NCBI RefSeq assembly: GCF_023278565.1
Contig: NC_064677.1
Coordinates: 2,046,001-2,110,000 of the forward strand
Direction: 5' to 3'
From: Colletotrichum lupini
Lineage: Eukaryota; Ascomycota; Sordariomycetes; Glomerellales; Glomerellaceae
DNA length: 64,000 bases
Of this stretch, positions 43,805 to 56,277 are shown in pieces (position 1 is the first letter of the stretch; every line of letters starts with the position of its first letter). Below the pieces are notes generated by a model, which did no database searches, was not told the DNA's origin, and saw nothing but the letters and a program-made list of their open reading frames with translations. The position numbers and the translations under genes are program-made.

Positions 43805-46800
43805 TACCGGCGCATGTGTCGGTGGGAGAGATGCGGAGAAGAAAGAGGAGGCGGGAGTGGGCGACGGAACGAGGCAATTAGTAGTTGTTGGAGCTCCGAG
43901 GCGAAGCAGACGAGCGTGATGGGTAGTGGTGCGTGTGGTGCGTGTGGTGTAATGGGACCGGCCGGAACGTGATATTAGTCGTTGATGAGGAGGACGCAGC
44001 AAGAGACCAGCTTTCGGAGAAGGCGCAGGAAGGCAATTTAGAGTATGGTGAGAGCGTGGAGTCGCAAGAGTTGCATTGGATGGACCAACAGAGGGGAAGG
44101 GCGTTGTGTTCCCTGCAACTGGATCGCGGACGAGGAAAAGTCGGTTTAAAACCTTGTGAACTGGTCCGGTCCTCGATGGAGGTTTGCCCGGCCAGGTACA
44201 GCGACTTAGACCCATGGCCACGGAGGATCTGAGAATGATAGGGAGAAGGGGGTTTCAAGGCAGTTTCACAAAGGAGGGATGGCAGCAAGGCCAGGCGCCG
44301 GCAGAGGCGTCGAGGTACCGGGTACTTGCCTGGACGACGGACGAGCGAAGCCTGGAGACGGGGGACGGGAGACGGGCGGACGAGGAACGAGAATTGGGAA
44401 AGCGATGGAGGGATGGGACGGCGCAGAAGATGGGATGGCGGGACAAGGGAGTGCTCTGTGACTGTGCGTTGTGGCGTGCGGACTACGTAGCAGGTCGAGC
44501 GTGCGCTGGAGCTCCAAGCTTTGATTCGAATCCAACTGTATGATGTGCTTCCAAGGTTTCCGCCCAGGCGTATCCGTACGCAGACGACAGAGTAGGGAGA
44601 CTGGCACCCGAATCGGGGTCGATTGTGCAGAGGGTTCGCTGCAGGTCGTGGCAGGGTGTGCGGCGTGGAGCCGGGAGACCAGGGTGGTTGAATAACGGGG
44701 GCGACGAGGGTCCGTCGACGACCGGGGTGGTTAAGGGTTGAGACGGGGGTGTTGGTGTGGAGGGTGGGAGAAGACGGAAGCCAGACCCGATCCTAGGAAT
44801 TGGCAATTTCTTTTTTTTTTTTCCTTTCTTGTTGATGGTCGTTTTTTTTTTTCGAATTCGTGCCCAATTCTGGCTGAATTCGCAGAGTTGGAGAAGGCCG
44901 ATGAAAATTTTCAAGTTGGGGTAACTGTGTACCTCGTCAGGTTCTCCGTATGGAGTATACAGGAAGCTCTAGGCGACACAAGGACGGGGCGTGTACGAGG
45001 GCCGAGAGGGGCGTCGGTGAGGCGACGGGAGGCGGCAAGGTGAAGAGGTGGTGACGCCGGGACGGTGTATCCGGAGACGAAGTACGAGGTCCAAGACTCA
45101 GGAGGTGATTCTCACTTCTGCGTAGCAAACCGAAAATTAGCCTAGAGAACAACACAGTGGTGCTTGTGGACGGCCCGTTTCCGTCAGCTCACAATGGCGT
45201 AGATTGCGCAGAAGCTTGATGCTATCTTGGTCTTTGCATTTGGGTGCCGCGATGCCAGATGGAGCAGGCATGGAAGCTGACGAAGGACCGGGAAAGGGGC
45301 CTGCCTACCTGGGAAACGAGCTGCAGTGGAGATGGTCTGCTGTCCGTCACTCGAAGTAGTGCACACGGCGGATAAGGTGAGCTGACGGGATGCGGACGAT
45401 TTAGCTTCGCTTCGCTTCGTCGACGTGGGAGGGTGTTCGTGGGCGTGAAAGTGAGCGTGGGAGGCGTGGGATGTCAGCCCAAGCAAGTTGCCAGCGGCGC
45501 AGCGGCAGTCTGTCCGGCGGCGAGTGGAGTCGGGCTATCCGTGTCGATGTGCGTGGAGTGGTGTTTCTTTCCGAGCGATGCAATTGATCCAGTTCGGTCT
45601 CGTCAAGATCACATTGGGTGATGTTTCCCCTTGATGGTCGTCGATGGACGAAGCTTCGGATCGGAAAGAAAGAAGCAAATGGAAGTCTACCTCAAAGTGA
45701 AGCAGGGCAAGTGCGTGGCTTCCTACGTGCCCAGGTGCTCCTGCTATTTTATTTCTACACTTGATTCACGGAAGGCAGCTCCGACCACGGGATCGGTCCT
45801 GCCATGCTCATTGACGATGCAGAGTCATAGGGCCATTACTTCGTACCCAGGCATCTTTTGAAAATGGCGCGCTGAATCTCACCAAATCAAAGAATGGAAC
45901 ATGCGCAGAAAAACGACATTTCGCGGAGTCATCGTCGCTGCCAATCGGCCCTGCCCCCCGACCATGATTGTTTACGGCTTTCTCGTGCTTGGGTCACTCC
46001 ACATTCTTGTCTCTGTTTGGTTTACCACGGTTTTTTATCTTATTTTTTTCGTCCCCTGACCTAGCGACCGTCGTCTCCCCTTGCGCCCTGGTCCCAATGC
46101 CCATCGACTCTTCCGCCCCAGTGAGACACGGCAACTCTCCAAAGTCGACACAGGATCCAAAGGCTCAGACGCCCGCAGAGACGTCCACGGCCTCTTGTGC
46201 AGACGTCTTACGTACAGTCATCATCCACGGCACCTAGACGCACCCAAGCTTCACCTAGCTGCGGCTAAGCTGTACTGCGGCCTGCCTGCTGTACCCCAAA
46301 GGACCTCTTTTTGTTGGGATGTCTGATCCCTCCCGCCTCTCCAGAATCCTCCAACCGGTGAGAAGAGAGAGGTGCGACGTCGGCACAAACACCAGAAATC
46401 CCCGACAAATACGGCACAATGTGTCAACCGTCGGCACTTTCAACCCCCCAAAAAGTCGTCAGCCATGCAGCCCAATGTACGTTGTCGTCGCACTCGAGCC
46501 CTCGACCCTGTCAAGCCTTGCTGCACTTGCACCTGCATCCCATTCCCGCCTGCGGCCTGCCCCCCTCACACCCAAAGACGTCGACCCTTGAGCCAACTCC
46601 ACCGGAAGAACAGGAGAACATCCACTTGGGCTTCCCTCGCGAGGTGGAACCGTCCAAGTTGGAATCCATGGTCCATAGAACTTCCTCCTTCTCCATCACC
46701 GGCCGGACATCTCGCCGACGCTAGCTGTACCTAGCAAGCATCCGTCCGGGCCTCCTCCAACCTACAATCTCGAATCCGCCCTCCGACGGTCCCCGGGACC

Positions 46801-47499
46801 GCTACGGCCTCTGTCCGTACGCAGTATTCGTACAGACTACGAACTGCTCTTTCTGTGCGCACGCGACACTCCAGCCTGGCCAATGCCTCGCACGTCGCAT
46901 TCTCCATCCGTTTCGCTGACGTGCTCACAAGGAACGAACGAAGCTTTGCAAAAGGACGCCCCCATGCCCCCGACCCGTGGACGCCAACAGTGTCTTCGTT
47001 CCATGTTTCCATCTTGTCCGTCGCACTATTGCTTGGTGAAAAGCAAAAACCAGGGGCTCGGCCGGCCAACGCAATGTCCAAAGTCTAACAAATCAACAAC
47101 TACTATTGAAACGAAGGAACCAAGAACGACGGGGGATATCTTCAATCGTCGGCCAATGACGGCCGTCACATTTGTTGGCCAGCCTCCTCTTCCGGCTAGT
47201 CTCTGTCACAGCGTCCCGAACCGTTGTCCTCCAGTCTGTGAGCATTGAGGGAGTGTGTTGCACTCTGGGCGAGCCTCCGGGCCTCCCAGGCTTCCACAAG
47301 CTCTACACTAGGCACTTGGTCGGGTCGGCCGTCGGAATCCAAACCCATGCAGTCTTTAATGCGACGCTGCCGTGCCTGCAGGTACTTTTCGCCCCTTGGC
47401 AAATTCCGGGTCCCCTTCTGGAATATGACTGAAGACCCAGACCTGAATAGACGACGCTCGCGAAATCTCCCAATGGATACGAAATGACGGAGGGCAGTC

Positions 47500-47602
47500 G
47501 GCGGGATATCGGGTTAAAGATTCATCAGGCGATATCCCGCCCTATCAAGTGCTGGAGCACGTCAGACTCAAGCCCCCCGCGGAACGTACTGCGATATCCC
47601 GC
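47500..47602. repeat. Three copies of GCGATATCCCGC motif, two forming an inverted pair
   Basis: GGCGGGATATCG (47500-47511) and CGATATCCCGCC (47530-47541) are perfect inverted copies with an 18-nt spacer. A third copy, CGATATCCCGC, is at 47592-47602. The region is otherwise non-coding. Confidence 0.8.
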
Positions 47603-50600
47603 GGTCTGAACTCGTGTTCAACGCCCGATACGGCGCCGTTTGCTGCCCATCATCTTCCCACCATCCCGTGAGCGAGGTGGACCGCAGCCCCCAAATCTCC
47701 AACTAAGCAAGATAAGCAAAGCGAACAACACATTGACAACGACACCGTCGACTGCATACCGAGCATGACTCTCCCTGAGTCCCTACAAGCCTCAGACACG
47801 ACGAGCTCCCGACTTTGCCCGATCCCTCCACAGGGGTTCCGCTTAGCGGCAAGCCACAACAAGGCGAACCCACACCGCACGCTGACGGCAGACCCACCGG
47901 TACCGAATGCCAGGCCTGGCTCCAAAACTTTTCACCCCCTGGTCGTGGGCGTGGCTCCCTCCCGACTTCACAAGTTTCCCGCTCCTCGCTGAGACTCGAC
48001 TGGATTCCCCCTCTCCTGGCCGTTCATCACACTCGATGAGGATCTTCTGCGGATTGAAACAAGGACTTCCACGCGTCCAGTCTAGTCTCTCCTCTCGGCG
48101 CCCGTCCCCCACCCGTCTCAAACACGACTCTGCTTGCAAATCACAGTTTCGGCCGTTTTGAAGCACGCACAACAAGTCATGCCCGAGGATTGCTGCCACC
48201 GTCCACTGGGCAAGACAGGGTCTGTTGTTAATGGTACTTGAGATCGAAACTTCAGACGAAACCACGTTAAATGGACGTCAGGTTGCAATGCCTGCCGCTG
48301 GTGGACCAAGTTCACGATACTTGCGATTGCGCATGGCGTTCGTCTCGGCGCCATGTCAGCTTCGGTCTCTGCATCGCGAGCTAGGCGATGGCCGGGGCGT
48401 CCTGGGGTCCGTCCGGTCATGTCGTTGAGGTTGGTGATTTCAAGGTTTGAAGTCGGGACTTTTTCGTCCTCCACGCACTTTGACTTTGGCGACTTGGTGA
48501 ACTCTAGACAACACCGAATTTGGACCGCCGTTCATCGTCAACAGCAGCATCGCTCAATCCCCGAGACACCGTAGCAGTGTACGGAGTTGCAACAGCTTAT
48601 CTTGATTCCCCAGACTTCCCACACGTGCTGAGACAACCTTCTTCACCCGCGATCCTTCTCTCGCCTTGGCAACCTTGGCGTCTGGACAAACGCCGCCAAG
48701 CTTCTTGTCAACAACGATCAGACGCGTCAACCTTAACCCAACACTTTGGCTCTGGCTCACCGCTTGGACCATGGCCGTTCACCGGGCACCTGACCAGGCG
48801 CCTGACGTCGTCTGCAATATATCTTACCTAACATTACCTAATGGCAATCTTGCTCTGCATATCTGACCGTCACGGTTGAACCGTCAACACGCTGCTGACA
48901 AAATCGACATGTTTCACCCTCTCTTTCTCGATGGACGTCTTTCGTGGAGTTGGACTGGAGTCGATGCGGGTAAACGCCGGCCAGCCGCCAGCGGACGATT
49001 GCCGTCTTGCGCAAATGTCAGCCATCCCGCACCTCCAGAACCTGGCCCGGCGTCGCTAGCCCGCTCCACTGGCGGCTCTTTCGAGCTAGAGGCTAGAGCT
49101 CTCAAACCTCCCCGGCCCCGCATGGAGCTAAAGACGGGGGCGTCGCACCCCGCACGATGCAACTTTGGAGCTGTCACGCTTCCGACAAGCTCCGTTGGTC
49201 TCCGTATTTCGGAACCGGTTCCTCTGACGCGCCAACCAGTTTTTTTACGTGCTGGATACTCGTCGACGGTCGACGTCCCCATGGCCATGGAGCCCATGGA
49301 TGATGGATATGCTACCCCGGCCTCCATCTCTCGGGCACCAACGAGGTGCCGCCAGATGCAAGATCATCTAGAGATTGCCGCCCCTGATTGGGTCTTCCTC
49401 TGCAGCAAGCTCTCTCTGGGGAAAGGCTTTCGGACATTGCCCGAGTCCGCCATAGGATTGTCGTACTGACGCTTAGAGTTTTGTGCGTCCACAGCCTCGT
49501 CCAGATCCCCCACACCAACCCTCACCACGACAATCATGCCCCACGGCGGAGGAAATACTCGGAGGGCGCGTGTCGGGGTCTCCGACTCCTCCCGAGAGGC
49601 AGAAGCTAGTCCGTATAGCTTCCAGCACCCAAGGGACGCAAGGAGGAATTCATGCTTCGCGTCGTATATCGTGGCATGTGAGGGCAGCAAAACCCACAAA
49701 CCCGCAATTGGAAAATTCGTGTCGGTCTACTCATAATGGCAGATGGTTTGAATCGACGATCGTGCAAGTTTTCCGGTGCAGGAGTCATGCCGGCGAAGCG
49801 ACATCGGCCATGGAGCAGACCAATGGACTTACACAGTTCCTGCTTCACCCGGTTGGTTTCTATGCTCGCTTGATTTCTCCAATTAGAGGGCCGTCACATG
49901 GGTATGCGGGCGACAAGATGTCTCTGGGCGTTGGGGTATATGGTCCACGTTGCGAGGGATGTTGCTGGCCGTGTATCACTGTGAGCCCTGGGCAGCGTCA
50001 ACCACATGCAAAATGCACCGCCATCGCTTTGGATGACATGTGGAAGCAATGAAGTTTTGTCAGGAACCTGCAATGCAACATCCCGTCCCGGAGAGCTCTG
50101 TTCTGATAGACCAACGCCCTCGTGACGGCCATCCAGACTGGTTCGTCGGAAAGTCGACATTGACTTGATGGCGGTCGATGACTTGCATCTTCCAATGCTA
50201 CCGCATGTCAATCTTTCGCTGAACGCGCGAGAGGCCCTCGCAATCGACATCATCAAGATGGCGTCGGCTTGAGGCATGTGACTGTCCATTCCGAGGGCAT
50301 CATCGCTGTGCCGTTCCAAGCCTCGATGCCTCGGAGAGGTTCAATTGCCTGACGAGCACGTTGTGTTTCATAGCCATCAGCCGACGGAGGCTCCCCTAGC
50401 TGACGATTGTGAAGCCGAGGTAATGCCATCTTGTACAATGACTTGTCTATGCGCTACAGGACGCCAGGCTGAGATTCTGATCCCCGGGCCGAGACGATAG
50501 CACGCCGTCGAGCAGCGTGTCGTTGCATCCTCACCGAAATCCGGGGATTATCGACACTCGAACGGGAATAAGAGTCGGTGCCGAGAGACCTCCACTTATG

Positions 50601-51060
50601 TGGGCTCGCAGCCGCCGTTGGGCTTGGAGGTCCGGGACCGCGTCCGGTCCGATGCCGAGTGCGGTGGCAGTGCCGTCGGTCCCGTGATGTCGCGTCTGAA
50701 TCAGTATGAATGGTTCTATGGCTGATTCGATAGATTGTTGTGAACTGTGTGAGGTTTTCGGCGGCTTCTCGGGGATGGCCTGCTCAACTGCTCGGTGAGG
50801 CCGCGAACCAGATGCCATCCAAGCCTTTCTGTCTTCGCATGGGCGAGCTGAAGGAGACAGGAGTCATCGGTACGGGCTTCTCCTCTGCTCACTCCGCACA
50901 CGCGCAGCTTCCAGGTAAGTTGGCAGAGGAGCCGTTCAAGCCCTCTTGGACGTGAACGTACCTGGGAGTCAACTTCGCCCAGAGGCGAGTAGTTGAAGAG
51001 GATTGTCGTCCGGTAAGATGATGACCGTGGCCCCGACCCTCTTGGAGTGTGCCCAGTGAT

Positions 51061-51145
51061 TACGATTTTTCAAGCCGTCCCTGGAACAAGTCGCAGTTCA
51101 CACGGCAGCGGACGACTTGTTCCAGGGACGGCTTGAAAGATCGTA
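51061..51145. repeat. 33-bp inverted repeat hairpin with 19-nt loop
   Basis: Left arm 51061-51093 and right arm 51113-51145 are inverse complements with a single mismatch (position 51067). The core arm is CAAGCCGTCCCTGGAACAAG. The loop is 51094-51112. No gene overlaps it that I can support. Confidence 0.92.
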
Positions 51146-51657
51146 CTCTCTGAGTGCGCGCGCATTCCGGTGTGGCCGCTGGATTCGGTGTTTGGCTGCT
51201 TGGCAGAAACGCCAAAAGCCCTTTTGCTTTCCGCTGATGTTGATAGACCTCGCATTGCGTCGGAAGACTGCGCTCGAGAAGTTCGTGTCGAAAGAAGCTA
51301 GAAGCTGCCCTTCCCGTCCCCGTGATGATCTGTACCTCACCGTAGAAGCATCCATCGTTCGGCGACTCAGATCTGCTCTAGCGTGACTCTTCGTGTGCTG
51401 GCTTGTAAGTCTCGTTCATCGTCAGGAGAGGCCAAATCTCCGGGGTTCAATGGAGACATCATTCTCGTCCTTGTCCTCCACGGGTTGACGCCGTCGTTTT
51501 GGATTTCTCGACCTGCGAAGAGCCATGACCCTTTCTTCTCCCCGACGAGGTCGAAAGTCCAGCCGTGCTAGCTACCTCGACTCGGGGCTCTTGAACTCTG
51601 GAGATTCCAACAAGCACCAGTCAACAAAACTGTTCCGTCATCTTTTCCAAAAAGATT

Positions 51658-51672
51658 GGGGGGGGGGGGGGG
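51658..51672. repeat. Poly-G run of 15
   Basis: Fifteen consecutive G in non-coding sequence, following AAAAAGATT. Confidence 0.85.
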
Positions 51673-52586
51673 TTGAAGGGGCGAGGCCGGAGAGATTTAC
51701 ATACCTCACCTCGGAAAAGCAGCTTGCGGCGTAGGGTTCGTCTCCATCATCGTCGAACTCGAGGGACTGACGGAGCAGTCGTCCCACACAGCAGCTGACA
51801 GACTGGAAAGAGAGGACACTGGCACTGACTCTCTTCGAGCATCCACTTTTGTCTGCGGCAGAAAGAAGCAACCCATGGTTGGCAGTCCTACGACGCCAGT
51901 ACACAAATCTGTAACTGATTAGGCACTCTGGCCGTCGTTATTCATGGATTAGAAGTCTACTCTAAGTCTGTTGATTCTTTTTTATATACAGTTGAATTTC
52001 GGCGTCCAACAACGCCTCTCTGTCCCGGCATCACCAGGGTGGCAGAGTGCTTCTCCCCAGGACTCACATTCACTTTCCGATAGGGGGGGAATGTTTAGGC
52101 GCAGGGGTCTAAGATTTCCCGGACGAACCATCTCCAGGGTTCCGGCTCCTGATTTGTGCTGTTGGGCCCTCTTTGGATTTTGTGCATCATCTCGGTGGAC
52201 CCTGGGTGTCCTTCCCGCGCTCCATAGTGCGGCTGAGGATCGGGCGGTCCTTTCCGACGTCCTCCAGGCTTCGTGAGCTTCATCCGAGGTCCAAATCCAG
52301 GATCTATGCTTTTCCGTTGGTGACGTTGCACATGGAACTCTCTCTCGGGCTCGAGGACTTTCCGGCCGGATATAATGGCCAGGTGCAGATAAATAGCACC
52401 GGCAGATGTGTTTGGCGATCCGCCATAAGATAACTGCAAGGGTGAGGCAAAGGCAGGGCGGGCCTTTCGTTACTCGGGTATCATTGTGTTCATCCACGTC
52501 GACCGCTCCGCCTAGAGGCCCTCTCGGTGTTGATTCGGTTGAGTGGCTGCGGGCAATGCTTCATCGCCGCTTCCTACTGTCAGCCG

Positions 52587-54320
52587 TCACCTTGGCGGAA
52601 ATGACTGCATCTCGTACGACTGCCACTCCGTGGCCTCTGTGGCATCCGGCCGCCGACCTCTACCGCTCTGCCCCGCAACCGGCCTCATCAGGTCATGCAG
52701 GTTACCCAGCACTTTGTCCTCGCGCTCAGGCTGATACTTCTCGGCCCCTGGCGGAAAGCCGCCGAGCATCTTGTCTTCGTGGCCGTCGCCAAAGGTATCG
52801 GGGCCGTGCTGATGCGAGCCGAGCTCCGCGGTGGGCACCCCAAGCATCTTGGCCTCGTGGCTCTGCGTAAAGGTATCCGGGCCGTGTTGGAACGCGCTCA
52901 GCTCTGCCGAGGGTGCCGTTATCGTCGCTGTCGTCGTCGCCGTCGGCTGTGAAAGGTCGAAACTGGGCCCGTGGTGAAACTCGCCGAGTTCGTGCTGTCG
53001 CCGCGGCACGTCTCGCACGGCAACCTCGAGCTCGTGTGCGCTAGGGACCGGATCGGGGTCGTTTAGATTTGTTGTAGAGTTGGCTTGGGAAGACGCCGCA
53101 GTTGACGCAAAGCCGAAGCGTGATGTGGATTCAAAGGAAGGGTTCGACGCAGCCGGCGCGAACTCGTTGTGGATAGCGGGATGGTCGAACTGGTGACGGG
53201 GCACGGCAGCAGGCACGGCAAGTGCGCTTGTTGACACGGTTTGTGGGTAGTGCCAGGAGGATAGGTTAGGCTCAGACGACGGCGACGACGTGTGCATAGG
53301 GATCGGGTAGGTCATGGTATTGGGAGACCCCCTATCGAGGGGTACGGGATAGCTCATCGTCGCCGGTGATCCTTGATTGTATGACCCTTGATTATATGAC
53401 GGGTAGCTCCCTGTTCCCGGATGCGCCCCGTACGGCGCCGCGTACCCTCCGACGGCCGGAGACCCAGCGATGGATGATGACCCTCTCTCGAGACTCCCGC
53501 CGTGCTTTGGCTCGACCTCGCTATATTGCGCAGTCTTCGGTTGCTTGCGCCGCCACCAGAAGAACGCAATGGCTCCGATCAAGCCGACAACACCGATGGC
53601 GACGCCTACGCCAATTCCCGCTCCGGCCCCTGGTGATATTCCCGTCGTCGTTGGTATCGCCACAGCTGTGCTGGTTGCTGTCGAGGCCGTTTGTGATGCA
53701 GCCGTGGCTGTGGGCCCTGATGTGGTTGTAGATTTCGTAGTCGTTGTAGTCGTCGTGGTCGAGGATAGTGTCGCCGAGTTCGTGCTGACAGCCACATTCC
53801 CTGAATAGATTGTCGAGTATGCTCCGTCATTGACGGCGCTGACGCTCGTCATGACCCAGTGCTGAGCCGGTTGTGTGTCTGTCGCGCTCGCCGAGCCCTC
53901 GATGTTGCTGTTCATGAATAGATTCGATTTCGGATGCACGTCGAGCACGTAGGCGGTCCCGTTGGCCACGTTGACAAATTTGTATTCCCCCGTCTTCCCG
54001 TCCCATGCCGAAACCTCCCAAATCTGAGACTCGTCCACTGACGACTCCTGCAGACAGGCCACGGTGTTCCCGGTCGCCGGTTCCTTCGCATCGTAGCAGA
54101 CTCCCAGCTGCTGCTTGACTCCCGCCTGGTCGAGGCGCATGAGGTAGCGGCCTTTGACGTCGCCAAAAGGTTGAAACTGCCACGCCGCGGTGCCGTCGGT
54201 TACGGGATGCACTCGGAGGCCGACATCTCGAAGCTGGAGGTTGAGAGCGAATGGTCCGGTGCTGTTGTCGACGCGCGTTTCCGATAGGCGATACCACGCA
54301 TTGGAGTCCAGTTCCGCCAT
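52587..54320 (-). CDS. Single-pass membrane protein with lectin-like ectodomain and repeat tail
   Basis: 577 residues from ATG 54320 (MAELDSNAWYRL), no intron; the longer upstream frame is a poly-Arg run over a CGT microsatellite and is unlikely to be translated. Residues 1-165 have the QxW-like spacing of a ricin-type beta-trefoil: WYRLSE, AWQFQPFG, RYLMRLDQAG, QIWEVSAWDG, YVLDVHPKSN, QHWVMTS. A Ser/Thr-rich stalk (STTTTTTTTKSTTTS) likely carries O-glycans. A transmembrane helix at about 227-257 (GVGVAIGVVGLIGAIAFFWW) is followed by RRKQ. The cytoplasmic tail is Ser/Pro/Tyr-rich and has repeats HGPDTF...H-E-(A/D)-KMLG near residues 450-540. No N-terminal signal peptide is obvious. The layout recalls fungal wall-sensor or lectin-receptor proteins; ligand unknown. 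Confidence 0.8.
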   Translation of the reverse strand: MAELDSNAWYRLSETRVDNSTGPFALNLQLRDVGLRVHPVTDGTAAWQFQPFGDVKGRYLMRLDQAGVKQQLGVCYDAKEPATGNTVACLQESSVDESQIWEVSAWDGKTGEYKFVNVANGTAYVLDVHPKSNLFMNSNIEGSASATDTQPAQHWVMTSVSAVNDGAYSTIYSGNVAVSTNSATLSSTTTTTTTTKSTTTSGPTATAASQTASTATSTAVAIPTTTGISPGAGAGIGVGVAIGVVGLIGAIAFFWWRRKQPKTAQYSEVEPKHGGSLERGSSSIAGSPAVGGYAAPYGAHPGTGSYPSYNQGSYNQGSPATMSYPVPLDRGSPNTMTYPIPMHTSSPSSEPNLSSWHYPQTVSTSALAVPAAVPRHQFDHPAIHNEFAPAASNPSFESTSRFGFASTAASSQANSTTNLNDPDPVPSAHELEVAVRDVPRRQHELGEFHHGPSFDLSQPTATTTATITAPSAELSAFQHGPDTFTQSHEAKMLGVPTAELGSHQHGPDTFGDGHEDKMLGGFPPGAEKYQPEREDKVLGNLHDLMRPVAGQSGRGRRPDATEATEWQSYEMQSFPPR

Positions 54321-56277
54321 CGTGGAAGCGATCGTGCGACGAAGGTTGTTCCTCTCGTCGCCAGAGGATAATCGTCGTCGTCGTCGTCGTCGTCGTCGAA
54401 ACAAGGCCGAAAGAAGGGGGGTGTGGGTGAGCACGGCGGGCAGATGACGCCGGGTACCGCTGCAAGCAGCAAAAGAGGACGGGGAATGTTTTTGTTCAAT
54501 CGACGGTCTGCGAGCGCATGGTTGCCCTGGGCCTGGGAGAAATGACATCGCAGGGGTGCCAGTGGTCGCAGCGGGCCCGGATGCCGCACACCGTGGGGAC
54601 ATTCTGCGCGGAAAAGGACAATACCTGCTCAGAAGGATCGCCAAGAGCAATCTATGTACCGGGCGATGCAACGTCTGGACCCGCAGCCCAGCGCGTGGCG
54701 ATGGGCTAAGCTGAAAGTGCAATTATAGAAAGCCGCCAAAGAACAAGGATCACTGCACAAATCCAGGGGCTTTGGGGGGGCTGTTCCATCTCTCGCTGCC
54801 CATTTGGCGACACGAGACATTGCTAAGGTCTGACAACTGCTCGCTATCGATTCAGAGACGCAGGCTCGCTCGCGTTCGAAGACGTTGCCGTTGGGAGTGA
54901 TGGTTATTCGTCCATCGTTTGGCGCGGTGCAGCAGGGCTGACTTTTGGCGCTTATTTCGGGCACCAGCGCAAAGTGTTCTTGGGAAAGTAGACCCAAGAC
55001 TCCAGCCGCAAGCCACTCGGCGGGACGCACCTATGGCACCCGTCCATTCAGGTGGCCGCATTGTGAAACAAGTCTCGCAACGGGTTGGCGATGGGACAAT
55101 GTAGGCGCAGGGGCTGGACAGCTCGAAGGAAGCGCAGGCTGGTTGATCGCCCTGGCAGTGGAGAGCGGGAGAGGTAAGACGCCATGTCAAGCGTCGAGCT
55201 ACCCGCACGATTGCACGATTGCGCCCCGGCAAACCGGTCTCTAGTCCCAAGAATGAGGTTGAACGGGGTGGCGGGTAAGGCGAAATCCATCCTGCTGTCA
55301 TTTTAGCCGCACGAAATTCTCCTAAACGGCTGCCTGTTGGTCGACCCCTGGCATCGAGCTCACGTCTGCTCTACTTAAGTTGATGCGTTCGCCATGAGTT
55401 TTGAACATTGGTGGCGAATGGCATGGCAGTGCTCTTCTTCGCACACGCAACGCTGCGCAGCGCATTTGACTGCGGTGTCCTGATGTGGTGGAAACTGAGC
55501 CGGCCAGCTGACGGTCGCAGGATTCGGAGGGTCTGCGCGGACAGCGAGCTGCGGTCCGTCAACAGGTATCACGACAGGGCGGCATATCTTTGGCATCGAC
55601 TGGTGGCATTGACAGACCATCATGCTGCCAGCTGTGAGGTCTCCCACGATGTCTCGCCGAGATCGACTTGGCGAAATTGATGAAGCTGCTGGGCTTGCCC
55701 GAGGGATACCTCGTGGGCCAGCACTTTTCGAGTAGTTGTGACTGACGATGAGATGGCCAGTAGAGATTCGTCAATCGACGCAGCCGAAGATTGATGGGTG
55801 TTTCCTTGACGGGTCTCTACGTTGCTGGCGAATCGCAATTCCGTACTCTCCTTGGCCATCGGGCCACTGCGGACTCGGTGACGATGGCTGTATCATTCCC
55901 CCGATGACCTCAAGCTGCACCGATAGATATCGGAAAGGATGTTCGGAATGGCTTCCGCGGGACCTGCGATGTCAAAGTGATGTTGGGTGACCTTGGCGAT
56001 GCGTGAAGAAAGCCCGAGATGCTGTTGGGACTGTTTGCCTCTGGACAGTGCGTGCAGCAAGCGTCATCCGATCGCTCCTTCCTCACGTCCTCCACACTCC
56101 CCCCGACCTTCCGTCGGAGACCCACGACGGCCCGGCCCGGGACAACTCAACTTCCTCCGAGAGACATTGTTCGGATGGACCCGGCGGGAGTGGGGCCATT
56201 CTTCTATCTCCCGGATCAACAGATGCAGAGCACAACGTTCTTTAGATTGACTACTTCATACGCATTACATCTGCAGC
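54321..56277. other. 2-kb intergenic region
   Basis: No supported gene. It holds a (CGT)n run upstream of the membrane protein gene and the 3' flank of the secreted-protein gene. Short open frames only. Confidence 0.45.
54372..54398. repeat. (CGT)n microsatellite in the membrane protein leader
   Basis: About nine CGT units ending in TCGAAAC, 50-80 nt upstream of ATG 54320. Confidence 0.8.

Larger units (their letters stand above)
43805..52586. other. 8.8-kb gene-poor region
   Basis: No gene I can support. It contains the malic enzyme distal promoter and leader (43.8-44.3 kb), two T runs at 44.81-44.85 kb, the GATATCCCGC motif cluster (47.50-47.60 kb), the 33-bp hairpin (51.06-51.15 kb) and a G run (51.66 kb). 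Open frames are short and lack domains. Base composition is not AT-rich, so a heavily RIP-mutated block is unlikely. Confidence 0.45.

Noticed and set aside
44520..44540. B-box-like GATTCGAATCC
   Set aside because: No A-box, acceptor pairing or cloverleaf nearby; one mismatch from consensus; taken as chance.
54321..54722. N-terminal extension of the lectin-head membrane protein to 54722
   Set aside because: It would add a poly-Arg run over a CGT microsatellite and no signal peptide; ATG 54320 starts the conserved-looking domain.
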